In this document: piece after piece, positions 22,444 to 29,163 of the stretch
How the letters are laid out: the number at the start of each line of letters is the position of its first letter
How positions within the stretch are numbered: the first letter of the stretch is position 1
From: Chloroflexota bacterium
GTDB taxonomy: Bacteria > Chloroflexota > Anaerolineae > Caldilineales > Caldilineaceae
NCBI GenBank assembly: GCA_003451595.1
Contig: DMDA01000081.1
Span: forward strand, 1 to 29,228
Direction of reading: 5' to 3'
Length of the DNA stretch: 29,228 nucleotides
Translations under genes and position numbers: made by a program
The notes under the pieces: model-generated
Told to the model about the DNA's origin: nothing
Databases searched by the model: none
The model's input: the letters and a program-made list of their open reading frames with translations, nothing else

Positions 22444-23409
22444 TCAATACCGGTCGCCCACCACCTGGATCTGACTCATCGCCTCGCGGATCTCATCCAG
22501 GTCTTGTGCCGTCAACTGCACATTCAACGCGCCCAGGTTCTCCTCCAGCCGTTCCAGCTTGCGGGTGCCGGGGATGGGCACGATCCAGGGCTTCTGGGCC
22601 AGGAGCCAGGCCAGGGCAATCTGGGCCGGCGTGGCGTCCTTTTCCTTGCCGATGCGCTCCAGCAATTCCACCACCACCCGGTTGGCCCGGATGGCTTCTT
22701 TGGTGAAGCGGGGGTTACGGCTGCGGATGTCGTTGGGCGCAAAGGTGGTGTTTTCGTCGATCTTGCCGGTCAGGTAGCCGCGGCCCAAGGGGCTGTAGGG
22801 TACCAGGCCGATGCCCAGCTCCTCGCAGGTGGCAAGCACGCCGTTCTCTTCGATGGCCCGCCACCAGATGGAGTACTCGCTTTGCAGGGCCGTCACCGGC
22901 TGCACTGCATGGGCCCGGCGGATCTGCTCCGCGTTGGCTTCGGAGAGGCCAAAATGCTTGACCTTGCCTTCCCGGATCAAGTCCTGCACCGCGCCGGCCA
23001 CATCTTCCATGGGCACATTCGGGTCGGGACGGTGCTGGTAGAAGAGGTCGATGGCCTCCACCCGCAGCCGCTTGAGGGAGGCCTCGGCCACCCGCTTGAT
23101 CTGCTCCGGCCGGCTGTCCAGCCCCACCGTCGGGTGTGGACCGTTGGGGCCATGCTTGAAGCCGAACTTGGTCGCGATCACCACCTGCCCCTTGAAGGGC
23201 TCCAGGGCCTCGCCCACCAGCTCTTCGTTGGTGAAGGGGCCGTAGACCTCCGCCGTGTCGAAGAAGGTGATGCCCCGGTCGACCGCCGCGTGGATCAGCT
23301 CGATCATCTCCTGTTTGTCGGTGGGCGTGTCGCCGAAGCTCATCCGCATACAGCCCAGGCCCAGGGCCGAAACCTGCAAGCCGCTCTTACCTAGCACGCG
23401 CATTTGCAT
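22444..23409 (-). CDS. Aldo/keto reductase, AKR13-like
   Basis: A 321-residue reductase with tetrad Asp51 and Tyr56 (FFDTAEVYGPF), Lys81 (VIATKFGF) and His126 (FYQHRPD). The YQHRPDP active-site loop, LQSEYSIWWR, and the C-terminal cofactor loop IVPIPGTRKLERLEENLGA are features of the YakC/AKR13 group, which reduces aldehydes and quinone-like carbonyls with NADPH. AGGAGG stands six bases before the first ATG. Its promoter region contains one of three copies of a conserved motif (see 23481-23551). A second, truncated copy of the start of this gene is found at 25571-25678. Confidence 0.93.
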   Translation of the reverse strand: MQMRVLGKSGLQVSALGLGCMRMSFGDTPTDKQEMIELIHAAVDRGITFFDTAEVYGPFTNEELVGEALEPFKGQVVIATKFGFKHGPNGPHPTVGLDSRPEQIKRVAEASLKRLRVEAIDLFYQHRPDPNVPMEDVAGAVQDLIREGKVKHFGLSEANAEQIRRAHAVQPVTALQSEYSIWWRAIEENGVLATCEELGIGLVPYSPLGRGYLTGKIDENTTFAPNDIRSRNPRFTKEAIRANRVVVELLERIGKEKDATPAQIALAWLLAQKPWIVPIPGTRKLERLEENLGALNVQLTAQDLDEIREAMSQIQVVGDRY

Positions 23410-23431
23410 GGGGCTCCTCCTTTCCCAAACC

Positions 23432-23460
23432 GTTCGCTGTTCAGCTGATGAGCAGCGAAC
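23432..23460. repeat. Leader stem-loop of the AKR13-like gene
   Basis: GTTCGCTG (23432-23439) pairs with CAGCGAAC (23453-23460). The loop contains the palindrome TCAGCTGA. It lies between the predicted -10 box and the ribosome binding site and corresponds in position, not sequence, to the stem-loop at 25905-25931. Confidence 0.6.
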
Positions 23461-23480
23461 TTGATTCTCGTTTCATACTG

Positions 23481-23551
23481 GATTCTAGCGGGTTGCTCCA
23501 CGACAAGGTATGCTATTTCTCCAGTATTTTTGTCTAATCCTCCAAACTTGA
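23481..23551 (-). promoter_or_regulatory. Promoter and predicted AraC-type operator of the AKR13-like gene
   Basis: Read on the minus strand, a -10 candidate TAGAAT (23482-23487) lies upstream of the AKR gene with no good -35 box. Further upstream are two direct repeats 21 bases apart on the plus strand, TTCTCCA (23517-23523) and TCCTCCA (23538-23544). The second is embedded in TTGT-N4-TCCTCCAAA. The stretch 23481-23494 is identical to 25953-25966, and the motif lies at the same distance from it in both places. A weak -35 with repeats two helical turns apart is typical of an activator-dependent AraC-family promoter (inferred). Confidence 0.65.
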
Positions 23552-23572
23552 CCGATGACGGAGGCATTGGCG

Positions 23573-24319
23573 CTACAGCTCCTGGCGTGTGGGGCGGAAC
23601 AGAATCTCATCCACATCCACTTCCTCCGGCTGGCTGATGGCAAAGGCCACCATCCGGGCGAAAGAGTCGGCGGGAATGGCAAATTCTGCATAGAGGCGTC
23701 GCACGTTCTCCGCCACATCCGGCTCGGTTACGCTTTCCGGCAGTTCTGTGGCGACGGCGCCGGGTGAGATGACGGTGGTGCGAATATTGTAGGGCTTGAC
23801 TTCCATGCGCAGCCCTTCCGAGATCACGCGCACCGCCGTCTTGGTGGCGGCGTAGACCACCGCACCTGGGCGCACCTTGTGTCCCGCCACCGACGAGACA
23901 TTGATGATGTGGCCAGATTTCTGTTGCTGCATGTACGGCAATGCAGCGGCGATGCCGTAGAGCACGCCTTTGATGTTCACGTCGATCATCCGATTCCAGT
24001 CATCGATCTTGAGCCGCTCCAGAGGCGAGTGGGGCATGATGCCGGCGTTGTTGATCATGACGTCGATCCGCCCATAGGTTTGCACGGCGGCGTCAACCAG
24101 CCGTTTTACCTGGTCATAGTCGGTGACGTCGGTTGGGATGGCGAGTGCCTTGCCGCCGTTAGCAACCAGCTCCTCCGCCAACGCCTGGATGCGCTCTGCG
24201 CGCCGTGCCCCCAACACAACGCACGCTCCCTCTGCAGCCAGCAGGCGGGCGGTCGCTTCGCCCAGCCCGCTGCTTGCCCCTGTGATCACAGTGACTTTCC
24301 CTTGAATGTTATTACTCAT
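23573..24319 (-). CDS. SDR family oxidoreductase (YdfG-like)
   Basis: A 248-residue classical SDR. TGASSGLG (13-20) is the cofactor loop, and the basic end of strand 2 (VVLGARRAER) favours NADPH. NNAG is near residue 90, with Ser142/143 (NVSSVAG), Tyr156 and Lys160 (YAATK). The ending (IPADSFARMVAFAISQPEEVDVDEILFRPTRQEL) is typical of the YdfG-like serine/3-hydroxy-acid dehydrogenase group, often annotated as general carbonyl reductases. ATG 24319 follows AAGGAT by about ten bases. It lies 13 bases after the CMD-family gene and is in the transcription unit driven by the promoter at 25953-26023. Confidence 0.93.
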   Translation of the reverse strand: MSNNIQGKVTVITGASSGLGEATARLLAAEGACVVLGARRAERIQALAEELVANGGKALAIPTDVTDYDQVKRLVDAAVQTYGRIDVMINNAGIMPHSPLERLKIDDWNRMIDVNIKGVLYGIAAALPYMQQQKSGHIINVSSVAGHKVRPGAVVYAATKTAVRVISEGLRMEVKPYNIRTTVISPGAVATELPESVTEPDVAENVRRLYAEFAIPADSFARMVAFAISQPEEVDVDEILFRPTRQEL

Positions 24320-24332
24320 GGTGAGATGATCC

Positions 24333-24656
24333 TTATCGGTTGAAGACCTCGCGCGCCACCCGGACGGCCGACATCGCCCGGGGCCAACCGGCATAGAAGG
24401 CCAGGTGAATGATGACCTCGGCCAGCTCGCTTTCCGTGAGACCGTTCTCCCTGGCTCGGAGCAGGTGGCCGGAGAGCTGCTCGGTGTTGCCGTTGGCGAT
24501 CAGCGCGGCCACGGTCACCAGGCTGCGGTCGCGGGGGGAAAGCTCCGGCCGCGCCCACACATCGCCAAACAACACTTCATCGGTCAATTCCGCCAGCTTG
24601 GGTGCAAAATCGCCCACCAACTGCTGTGCACGTGAAGGTTGCTTTGGTTCAGACAT
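24333..24656 (-). CDS. Carboxymuconolactone decarboxylase (CMD) family protein
   Basis: A 107-residue all-helical protein of CMD size. The family pattern is clear: RPELSPRDRSLVTVAALIANGNTEQL, then HLLRARENGLTESELAEVIIHLAFYAGWPRAMSA. The CxxC pair used by AhpD peroxidase-type members is absent, so it is closer to the PcaC type, though no aromatic pathway genes are present. Small CMD proteins of this kind often accompany aldo/keto reductases and AraC regulators; the role there is unknown. AAGGAG stands six bases before the ATG. It is flanked closely by SDR and AKR genes on the same strand. Confidence 0.9.
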   Translation of the reverse strand: MSEPKQPSRAQQLVGDFAPKLAELTDEVLFGDVWARPELSPRDRSLVTVAALIANGNTEQLSGHLLRARENGLTESELAEVIIHLAFYAGWPRAMSAVRVAREVFNR

Positions 24657-24716
24657 TTCTTGCTCCTTGAGATGCGCCTGAATATTCAGCCGCCTGTGAC
24701 TCTGCCATGCAAAGCC

Positions 24717-25568
24717 TTACGTAGACCGTTTCAGTTCGTACAGCCGCTTTACAACGGCCGGGTCCCGATGGTCGAAGAACGCGCTGGTCTTCGTGTCCAG
24801 CGTTGCGATGGCTGCCATGTCCTCGGCATCCAGCTCAAAATTGAACACGTTGAAGTTCTCCTCCATGCGCTCCCTGCGCACCGATTTCGGGATCGCCACC
24901 ACGCAGCGCTGGATCAGCCAACGGAGAATGACCTGCGCCACAGTTTTGTGGTGCTTCTCCCCAATCGAGCGCAGCACGTCGTTTTGGAAGATGTTGTTTC
25001 TGCCTTCGGCAAACGGCCCCCACGATTCGATCTGCACGTTGTTTTCCTGCAGGAACGCCTGGGTCTCCATCTGCTGATGGAAGGGATGACATTCGAGCTG
25101 GTTCACTGCCGGAACCACTTCGTTGTACATGATGAGGTCCATCACCCGGTCGGGATAAAAGTTGCTGACGCCGATGGCGCGGATGCGTCCCTCCCGGTAC
25201 AGATCCTCCATGGCGCGCCAGGAGCCGTGGACATCGCCGTAGGGCTGGTGGATCAGATAGAGATCGAGGTAGTCCAGTTGCAGCCGTTGCAGCGACCGCT
25301 CGAACGCCCGTTTGGTCTTTTCGTAGCCGGTGTCCTGAAGCCAGAGCTTGGTTGTCACGAAAATCTCCTCGCGGGGCACGCCGCTGCGCTTGATGGCAGC
25401 GCCGACGGCCGCTTCATTGCCATACGACGCGGCGGTGTCGATCAGCCGATAGCCGACCTCCAGCGCATCCAGCACGCAACGTTCACATTCTGCGAGATCG
25501 GGAATCTGAAAGACCCCGTAGCCCAAGATCGGCATTTCCACGCCGTTATTCAAAGTCACCTTGAGCAT
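24717..25568 (-). CDS. Aldo/keto reductase, AKR5C/DkgA-like
   Basis: A 283-residue reductase with tetrad Asp44 and Tyr49 (LIDTAASYGNE), Lys74 (VTTKLW) and His107 (YLIHQPY). IRAIGVSNF, PAVNQLECHPFHQQ and VAIPKSVRRERMEEN are the expected family motifs. It resembles E. coli DkgA, which reduces methylglyoxal and 2,5-diketo-gluconate with NADPH and is controlled by YqhC. The ATG at 25568 is preceded by AGGAG (25577-25581) that lies inside the truncated AKR13-like coding remnant, so its ribosome binding site comes from another gene's codons. The gene ends 60 bases before the CMD gene. Confidence 0.94.
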   Translation of the reverse strand: MLKVTLNNGVEMPILGYGVFQIPDLAECERCVLDALEVGYRLIDTAASYGNEAAVGAAIKRSGVPREEIFVTTKLWLQDTGYEKTKRAFERSLQRLQLDYLDLYLIHQPYGDVHGSWRAMEDLYREGRIRAIGVSNFYPDRVMDLIMYNEVVPAVNQLECHPFHQQMETQAFLQENNVQIESWGPFAEGRNNIFQNDVLRSIGEKHHKTVAQVILRWLIQRCVVAIPKSVRRERMEENFNVFNFELDAEDMAAIATLDTKTSAFFDHRDPAVVKRLYELKRST

Positions 25569-25570
25569 GA

Positions 25571-25678
25571 GATCATCTCCTGCTTGTCGGTGGGCGGAGT
25601 GCCAAAGCTCATCCGCATACAGCCCAGACCGAGCGCCGAGACGGTCAACCCATTCTTGCCTAGCACGCGCATTTGCAT
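25571..25678 (-). pseudogene. 5' remnant of a second AKR13-like gene
   Basis: Thirty-six codons (MQMRVLGKNGLTVSALGLG, then CMRMSFGTPPTDKQEMI) match the start of the intact AKR13-like gene at 23409 with five differences, and the DNA is similarly close. The match stops abruptly after the ATC codon at 25571, and two bases later the DkgA-like gene begins. The frame closes after four more codons (SCSR, stop). The remainder of the reductase, including the catalytic tetrad, is missing. This is a duplication remnant left by a deletion or gene replacement. Confidence 0.85.
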
Positions 25679-25878
25679 TGAAGTTCTCCTTGCTTTTGAG
25701 CTTTCATCGATTGATTGCCGACCGCAAAGCGGCTGATGCTGTGCTTGATCCACTGCACGCGCGCCGCCGGACGGATCAATTCAAAGAGGGCGTAATCGCC
25801 GCGATCTTCCGGGCTGGGGCGCCGCTGCAGCTCAGCGGCGCGCTCGACCCGCATCATCAACTGAATTTCAGGAACCAT
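25660..25878 (-). CDS. Small hypothetical protein, first gene after the conserved promoter
   Basis: A 72-codon frame starting at ATG 25878 with a strong AGGAGG six bases upstream. The product (MVPEIQLMMRVERAAELQRR, then PSPEDRGDYALFELIRPAARVQWIKHS) has no family I recognise, no membrane segment and a basic C-terminus with cysteines. The ending overlaps the start of the AKR13-like remnant by 19 bases, so the last residues may be accidental read-through past an original end. The good ribosome binding site and position directly after the promoter support translation. It could also be the remnant of a longer gene. Confidence 0.45.
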   Translation of the reverse strand: MVPEIQLMMRVERAAELQRRPSPEDRGDYALFELIRPAARVQWIKHSISRFAVGNQSMKAQKQGELQCKCAC

Positions 25879-25904
25879 GGTAAACCTCCTGTTTCGCTGA
25901 GCTA

Positions 25905-25931
25905 CGCGTAGATCGACCATCGATCTACGCG
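25905..25931. repeat. Leader stem-loop or operator upstream of the DkgA-like operon
   Basis: CGCGTAGATCG (25905-25915) pairs perfectly with 25921-25931 around the five-base loop ACCAT. It sits 22 bases downstream of the predicted -10 box, like the differently sequenced stem-loop at 23432-23460. It may act as an RNA stabiliser or as a protein-binding palindrome. Confidence 0.7.
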
Positions 25932-25952
25932 CTGTGTTCCTCGTCCTGCTTT

Positions 25953-26023
25953 GATTCTAGCGGGTTACGGAGTGGGGTGGTAGGCGATTTCTCCAACATC
26001 CTTGTATGATTCTGCAAACATTG
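25953..26023 (-). promoter_or_regulatory. Promoter and predicted AraC-type operator of the DkgA-like operon
   Basis: The minus-strand -10 candidate TAGAAT (25954-25959) lacks a good -35 box. On the plus strand two direct repeats, TTCTCCA (25989-25995) and TTCTGCA (26010-26016), lie 21 bases apart, and the second is part of TTGT-N4-TTCTGCAAA-N2-TTG (26002-26023, first T at 26002). The block matches 23481-23551 without gaps in spacing. It would drive the 72-codon gene, the DkgA-like reductase, the CMD gene and the SDR gene. It is also in the upstream region of the divergent ychF gene. Confidence 0.68.
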
Positions 26024-26154
26024 TCGTCGATGTAGAGAATTTGGCGCCGCCGAATGTAAATGCGGCGTGTCTTGCATCACAAGGTTTCTCGATTTTTGTC
26101 ATAACGCGCGTTTGCGAGTACCGTACACAAAAACGCACGACGAGGAATCCAGCC

Positions 26155-27225
26155 ATGCAAATCGGAATTATTGGCTTGCCCAACAGCGGCAAAACAACCA
26201 TCTTCAACGCCCTTACTCGCAGCGATACGGCGACTGCGGCTTTTTCTAGCGGCCAGGTCGAAGTCCACACGGCGGTAGTCGACGTGCCCGACCCGCGCGT
26301 CGATCGGCTGTCGGCCATGTTCAAGCCCAAGAAGACGACCTACGCCCAGGTCACCTATAACGACATTGCCGGGTTTGGCAAGGGCGCGGCCAAGGCAGGG
26401 ATCGCCGGCCCGCTGCTCAACGCCATGGCCGCCAATGATGCCTTGCTCCTGGTCGTGCGCGCGTTCGAGGATGCGAATGTGCCGCATCCCGACGAAACTA
26501 TCAATCCGGCGCGCGACCTCGTGACCATGGAGAGCGAATTGATCCTCAACGACATGACCATCCTCGATCGCCGTCTTGAGCGTCTGAGCGGGCAGAAGAA
26601 CCGGGGAACGCCTGAGGAGCGCAAACAGATGGCGGTCGAGGAATTGCTCCTGCAGCGGCTCATGGCGGCGCTGGATGAAGAAAAGCCGCTGCGTGATGTG
26701 GAGCTGAGCGAGGCCGAGCGCAAACTATTGGGCGGCTTTGGGTTGCTCTCGCTCAAGCCCATGCTGCGCGTCATCAATGCCGGCGATGACGCCAGCGAGG
26801 CCGACTTCGCCGACCTGCTCGACGACCGCACCTTTTTATTGCGCGGTCGGCTGGAGGCTGAGATTGCGCAGATGGCGCCGGAAGACGCCGCCGAGTTCCT
26901 CGCCGATTTTGGCATCGACGAGCCGGGGTTGAGCCGCGCCATTCGCTTCTGCTACAACATGCTGGGCTTGCAGAGTTTCTTCACGGTCGGCGAAGACGAG
27001 GTGCGCGCATGGACGATCGCCGTGGGGACGACAGCGCCGGAGGCGGCTGGCGTCATTCACAGTGACCTGCGCAAGGGCTTCATTCGCGCCGAAACGGTCA
27101 GCTATGACGAATTGATCGCCGCAGGCAGCCTGGTCGAGGTCAAGAAACAGGGCAAATTCCGTCTCGAAGGCAAGGAATACGTGGTGCAGGATGGCGACGT
27201 GTTGAACATTCGCTTCAATTTGTGA
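26155..27225 (+). CDS. ychF: YchF/Obg-family ATPase/GTPase
   Basis: A 356-residue P-loop protein starting at ATG 26155, nine bases after GAGGA; the longer open frame upstream is the intergenic region. The nucleotide site begins at once (MQIGIIGLPNSGKTTIFNALT, P-loop residues 7-15). A coiled region follows at about 125-185, and the C-terminal TGS-like domain ends the protein (RAWTIAVGTTAPEAAG, GFIRAETVSYDELIAAGS, GKEYVVQDGDVLNIRFNL), all as in YchF. YchF proteins bind ribosomes and hydrolyse ATP better than GTP. The P-loop NSGKTT differs from the more usual NVGKST, and the base-specificity motif is reduced to VINAGDD, so this may be a divergent branch. Length is close to the usual 360. Confidence 0.88.
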   Translation: MQIGIIGLPNSGKTTIFNALTRSDTATAAFSSGQVEVHTAVVDVPDPRVDRLSAMFKPKKTTYAQVTYNDIAGFGKGAAKAGIAGPLLNAMAANDALLLVVRAFEDANVPHPDETINPARDLVTMESELILNDMTILDRRLERLSGQKNRGTPEERKQMAVEELLLQRLMAALDEEKPLRDVELSEAERKLLGGFGLLSLKPMLRVINAGDDASEADFADLLDDRTFLLRGRLEAEIAQMAPEDAAEFLADFGIDEPGLSRAIRFCYNMLGLQSFFTVGEDEVRAWTIAVGTTAPEAAGVIHSDLRKGFIRAETVSYDELIAAGSLVEVKKQGKFRLEGKEYVVQDGDVLNIRFNL

Positions 27226-27324
27226 CGCCAACACACGGACTGAGACTACTGTAGCGAAGCGTGAGACCCGCTCACCGGTCAGAGCATCAGTTGTTGATTT
27301 CAGGATTGTCACGATTTATCGCTC

Positions 27325-27364
27325 GCCATCTTCCCAAACGCATTGGAACTTCCGGGAAGATGGC
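27325..27364. repeat. Stem-loop between ychF and araC
   Basis: GCCATCTTCCC (27325-27335) pairs perfectly with 27354-27364 around an 18-base loop. There is no T-run. The right side contains CTTCCGGGAAG, also present in the hairpin at 9331-9363. The whole 276-base gap 27226-27501 holds this stem-loop, a possible -10 box (TACAAT, 27426-27431) and the AraC-type motif described separately. Confidence 0.6.
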
Positions 27365-27425
27365 AGCCAACCGAGAGGTCAGTAGCGGTCACACACTTCT
27401 GACCAGTGCGTCACACCTGAATAGT

Positions 27426-27468
27426 TACAATAAGCCCTCGGCGTCCTTGTACAGTCCTGCAAATCTTG
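27426..27468 (+). promoter_or_regulatory. Predicted araC promoter with AraC-type motif downstream
   Basis: TACAAT (27426-27431, in GTTACAAT) is a possible -10 box without a clear -35. Just downstream, 27444-27468 matches 25999-26023 at 19 of 25 positions and contains TTGT-N4-TCCTGCAAA-N2-TTG. Relative to the gene, the motif is in the opposite orientation from the two reductase promoters and lies after the predicted start point, which would suit autorepression (inferred). Confidence 0.55.
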
Positions 27469-27501
27469 CATAAGGATATGTGGAAGGTGAGTGCAGTAAA
27501 T

Positions 27502-28452
27502 ATGAATGATTCGAGCCGCGTCGAGCAAGCGTCATCGGCTGAGGTTGCCAGATTGCAGTTGGGTCAACAAGAGCTGATCGAACGCATCAAGCGCATCGTC
27601 CGCACTGATGGAACGGCTGAACCGCTGCCGGGGCTTTCGTTGCATCGCTCCTCGGCGCCGGGCGAGCCGCTGCACAGCGTCTATGACCCGGTGTTTTGTG
27701 TGATTGCCCAGGGTAGTAAAGAGATATTTCTCGGGCGCGAACGCTATCTCTACGACGCCGCACACTACCTGATCGTCACTGCCAATTTGCCCGTCGTGGC
27801 ACACGTGCTCGAAGCATCACCGGAGCGCCCCTACCTGAGCCTACGCCTCAAACTTGATCCTTTGCTCGTCAGTTCAGTCATGATCGAGGCAGGGCGCACC
27901 GTCCTGTCGCAGCGCGCCAGCGTGCGCGCCATCAACGTCAGCCCACTGGACAGCGAGTTGCTCGACGCGGTGGTGCGGTTGGTGCGGGTGGCCGATTCGC
28001 CTGACGAAGCACACTTCCTGGCGCCGCTGATCACGCGTGAGATCATCTACCGCTTGCTGACCGGCGAGCAATGCGATCGCCTGCGCTATATCGTCGTGCA
28101 GGATGGCGTCGCCCATCACATTGCTCGCGCCATTGAGTGGTTCCGCAAGGAGATCGACCAGCCGCCATCTATCGAACGCGTGGCGCAGGAGTTGGGCATG
28201 AGCGTGTCGAGCTTCCATCATCATTTCAAGGCGGTCACAGCGATGAGTCCGCTGCAGTTTCAGAAGCGGTTGCGCTTGCAAGAGGCGAGACGGCTGATGT
28301 TGGGCGAACATCTTGACGCTGCCAGCGCCGCGTATCGCGTCGGCTATGACGACGCGTCGCACTTCAGCCGCGAGTACAAAAGCCTCTTTGGTGCGCCACC
28401 GATGCGCGATATGCAGCAGCTGCGCGACGGCATTCGCCAGCTCGCCAGCTAA
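27502..28452 (+). CDS. AraC-family regulator with AraC_N domain (YqhC-like)
   Basis: About 316 residues if started at ATG 27502; ATG 27478 in the same frame is possible, and neither has an ideal ribosome binding site. The N-terminal half is the AraC_N type found in YqhC (GLSLHRSSAPGEPLHSVYDP, VFCVIAQGSKEIFLGRERYLYDA, YLIVTANLPVVAHVLEAS, PYLSLRLKLD). The C-terminal part, about 205-300, holds the two helix-turn-helix motifs (SIERVAQELGMSVSSFHHHF; DAASAAYRVGYDDASHFSRE). YqhC activates aldehyde reductase genes in E. coli in response to reactive aldehydes. A copy of the motif found at two reductase promoters lies just upstream, so this is the likely regulator of the reductase island. Confidence 0.9.
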   Translation: MNDSSRVEQASSAEVARLQLGQQELIERIKRIVRTDGTAEPLPGLSLHRSSAPGEPLHSVYDPVFCVIAQGSKEIFLGRERYLYDAAHYLIVTANLPVVAHVLEASPERPYLSLRLKLDPLLVSSVMIEAGRTVLSQRASVRAINVSPLDSELLDAVVRLVRVADSPDEAHFLAPLITREIIYRLLTGEQCDRLRYIVVQDGVAHHIARAIEWFRKEIDQPPSIERVAQELGMSVSSFHHHFKAVTAMSPLQFQKRLRLQEARRLMLGEHLDAASAAYRVGYDDASHFSREYKSLFGAPPMRDMQQLRDGIRQLAS

Positions 28453-28572
28453 CACGCCTTTATCTGGTCTTGCAGGGAGCGGAGAGGAAACGTGTGTTTC
28501 GCAACGTTGACCCAAAGCGGTTTTGCTCGCGATGGCTTTTGGTTCGCACCGCGATAATGGTTTGGGGAAAGC

Positions 28573-29139
28573 ATGCTTAGACTCGAAACAACACGTTTGG
28601 TGCTCCGTCCTTTCCAGGTTGGCGATCTGGAAGCCTTTGTCGCCTATCGCTCCGACCCTGAAAATGCCCGCTACCAGGGTTGGGAGGCGCCGTTCTCCAG
28701 GCAGGCAGGCATGCGCTTCATTGAGGAGATGATGCATCAGCCTCTGGGTGAGCCAGGTAGTTGGTATCAACTCGCCATCGAGCGCAAAGCCGACCGCCAG
28801 CTGATCGGCGACTGTGCTTTGCACTTTCTCGACAACGCACCCCAACAGGTCGAGATCGGTTTCACACTGGATCGAGCGGCGCAGCGGCAGGGCTATGGCT
28901 TCGAAGCTGTCATGCGTGTGCTGAGCTATCTCTTCGACGATCTCGACTATCACCGTGTGATCGCAATTTGCGACGTCAATAATGTGCGTTCGGCGCGTTT
29001 GCTGGAACGGGTGGGGATGCGCCGCGAGGCACATTTTATCGAAAACTTCTGGCTGAAAGGCGCCTGGACAAGTGAATATTACTATGCCATTCTGCAGCGG
29101 GAATGGCGCTCACGACAGCGCCCCGACGTGACAACATGA
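28573..29139 (+). CDS. GNAT-family N-acetyltransferase (RimJ/RimL type)
   Basis: A 188-residue acetyltransferase. It opens with LETTRLVLRPFQVGDLEAF, the standard start of RimJ/RimL-like enzymes. The acetyl-CoA loop is AAQRQGYGFEAV (about 102-113), preceded by QQVEIGFTLD and followed by LDYHRVIAICDVNNVRSARLLERVGMRREAHF, including the conserved asparagine and ERVG motif. GGGGAAA lies just before the ATG. Members acetylate protein N-termini, amino groups of small molecules or antibiotics; the substrate here is unknown. It follows araC by 120 bases on the same strand; I see no clear promoter in that gap. Confidence 0.92.
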   Translation: MLRLETTRLVLRPFQVGDLEAFVAYRSDPENARYQGWEAPFSRQAGMRFIEEMMHQPLGEPGSWYQLAIERKADRQLIGDCALHFLDNAPQQVEIGFTLDRAAQRQGYGFEAVMRVLSYLFDDLDYHRVIAICDVNNVRSARLLERVGMRREAHFIENFWLKGAWTSEYYYAILQREWRSRQRPDVTT

Positions 29140-29163
29140 GCAAACTGCCGCATAGGAGGAGTC

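Noticed and set aside
24639..25736. Long plus-strand open frame across the DkgA-like and CMD genes
   Set aside because: It runs antisense to genes with intact tetrads and ribosome binding sites and shows no recognisable domain.
26096..26124. Promoter for ychF (TTGTCA, 17 bases, TACCGT)
   Set aside because: The -10 element matches only three of six consensus bases, too weak to call.
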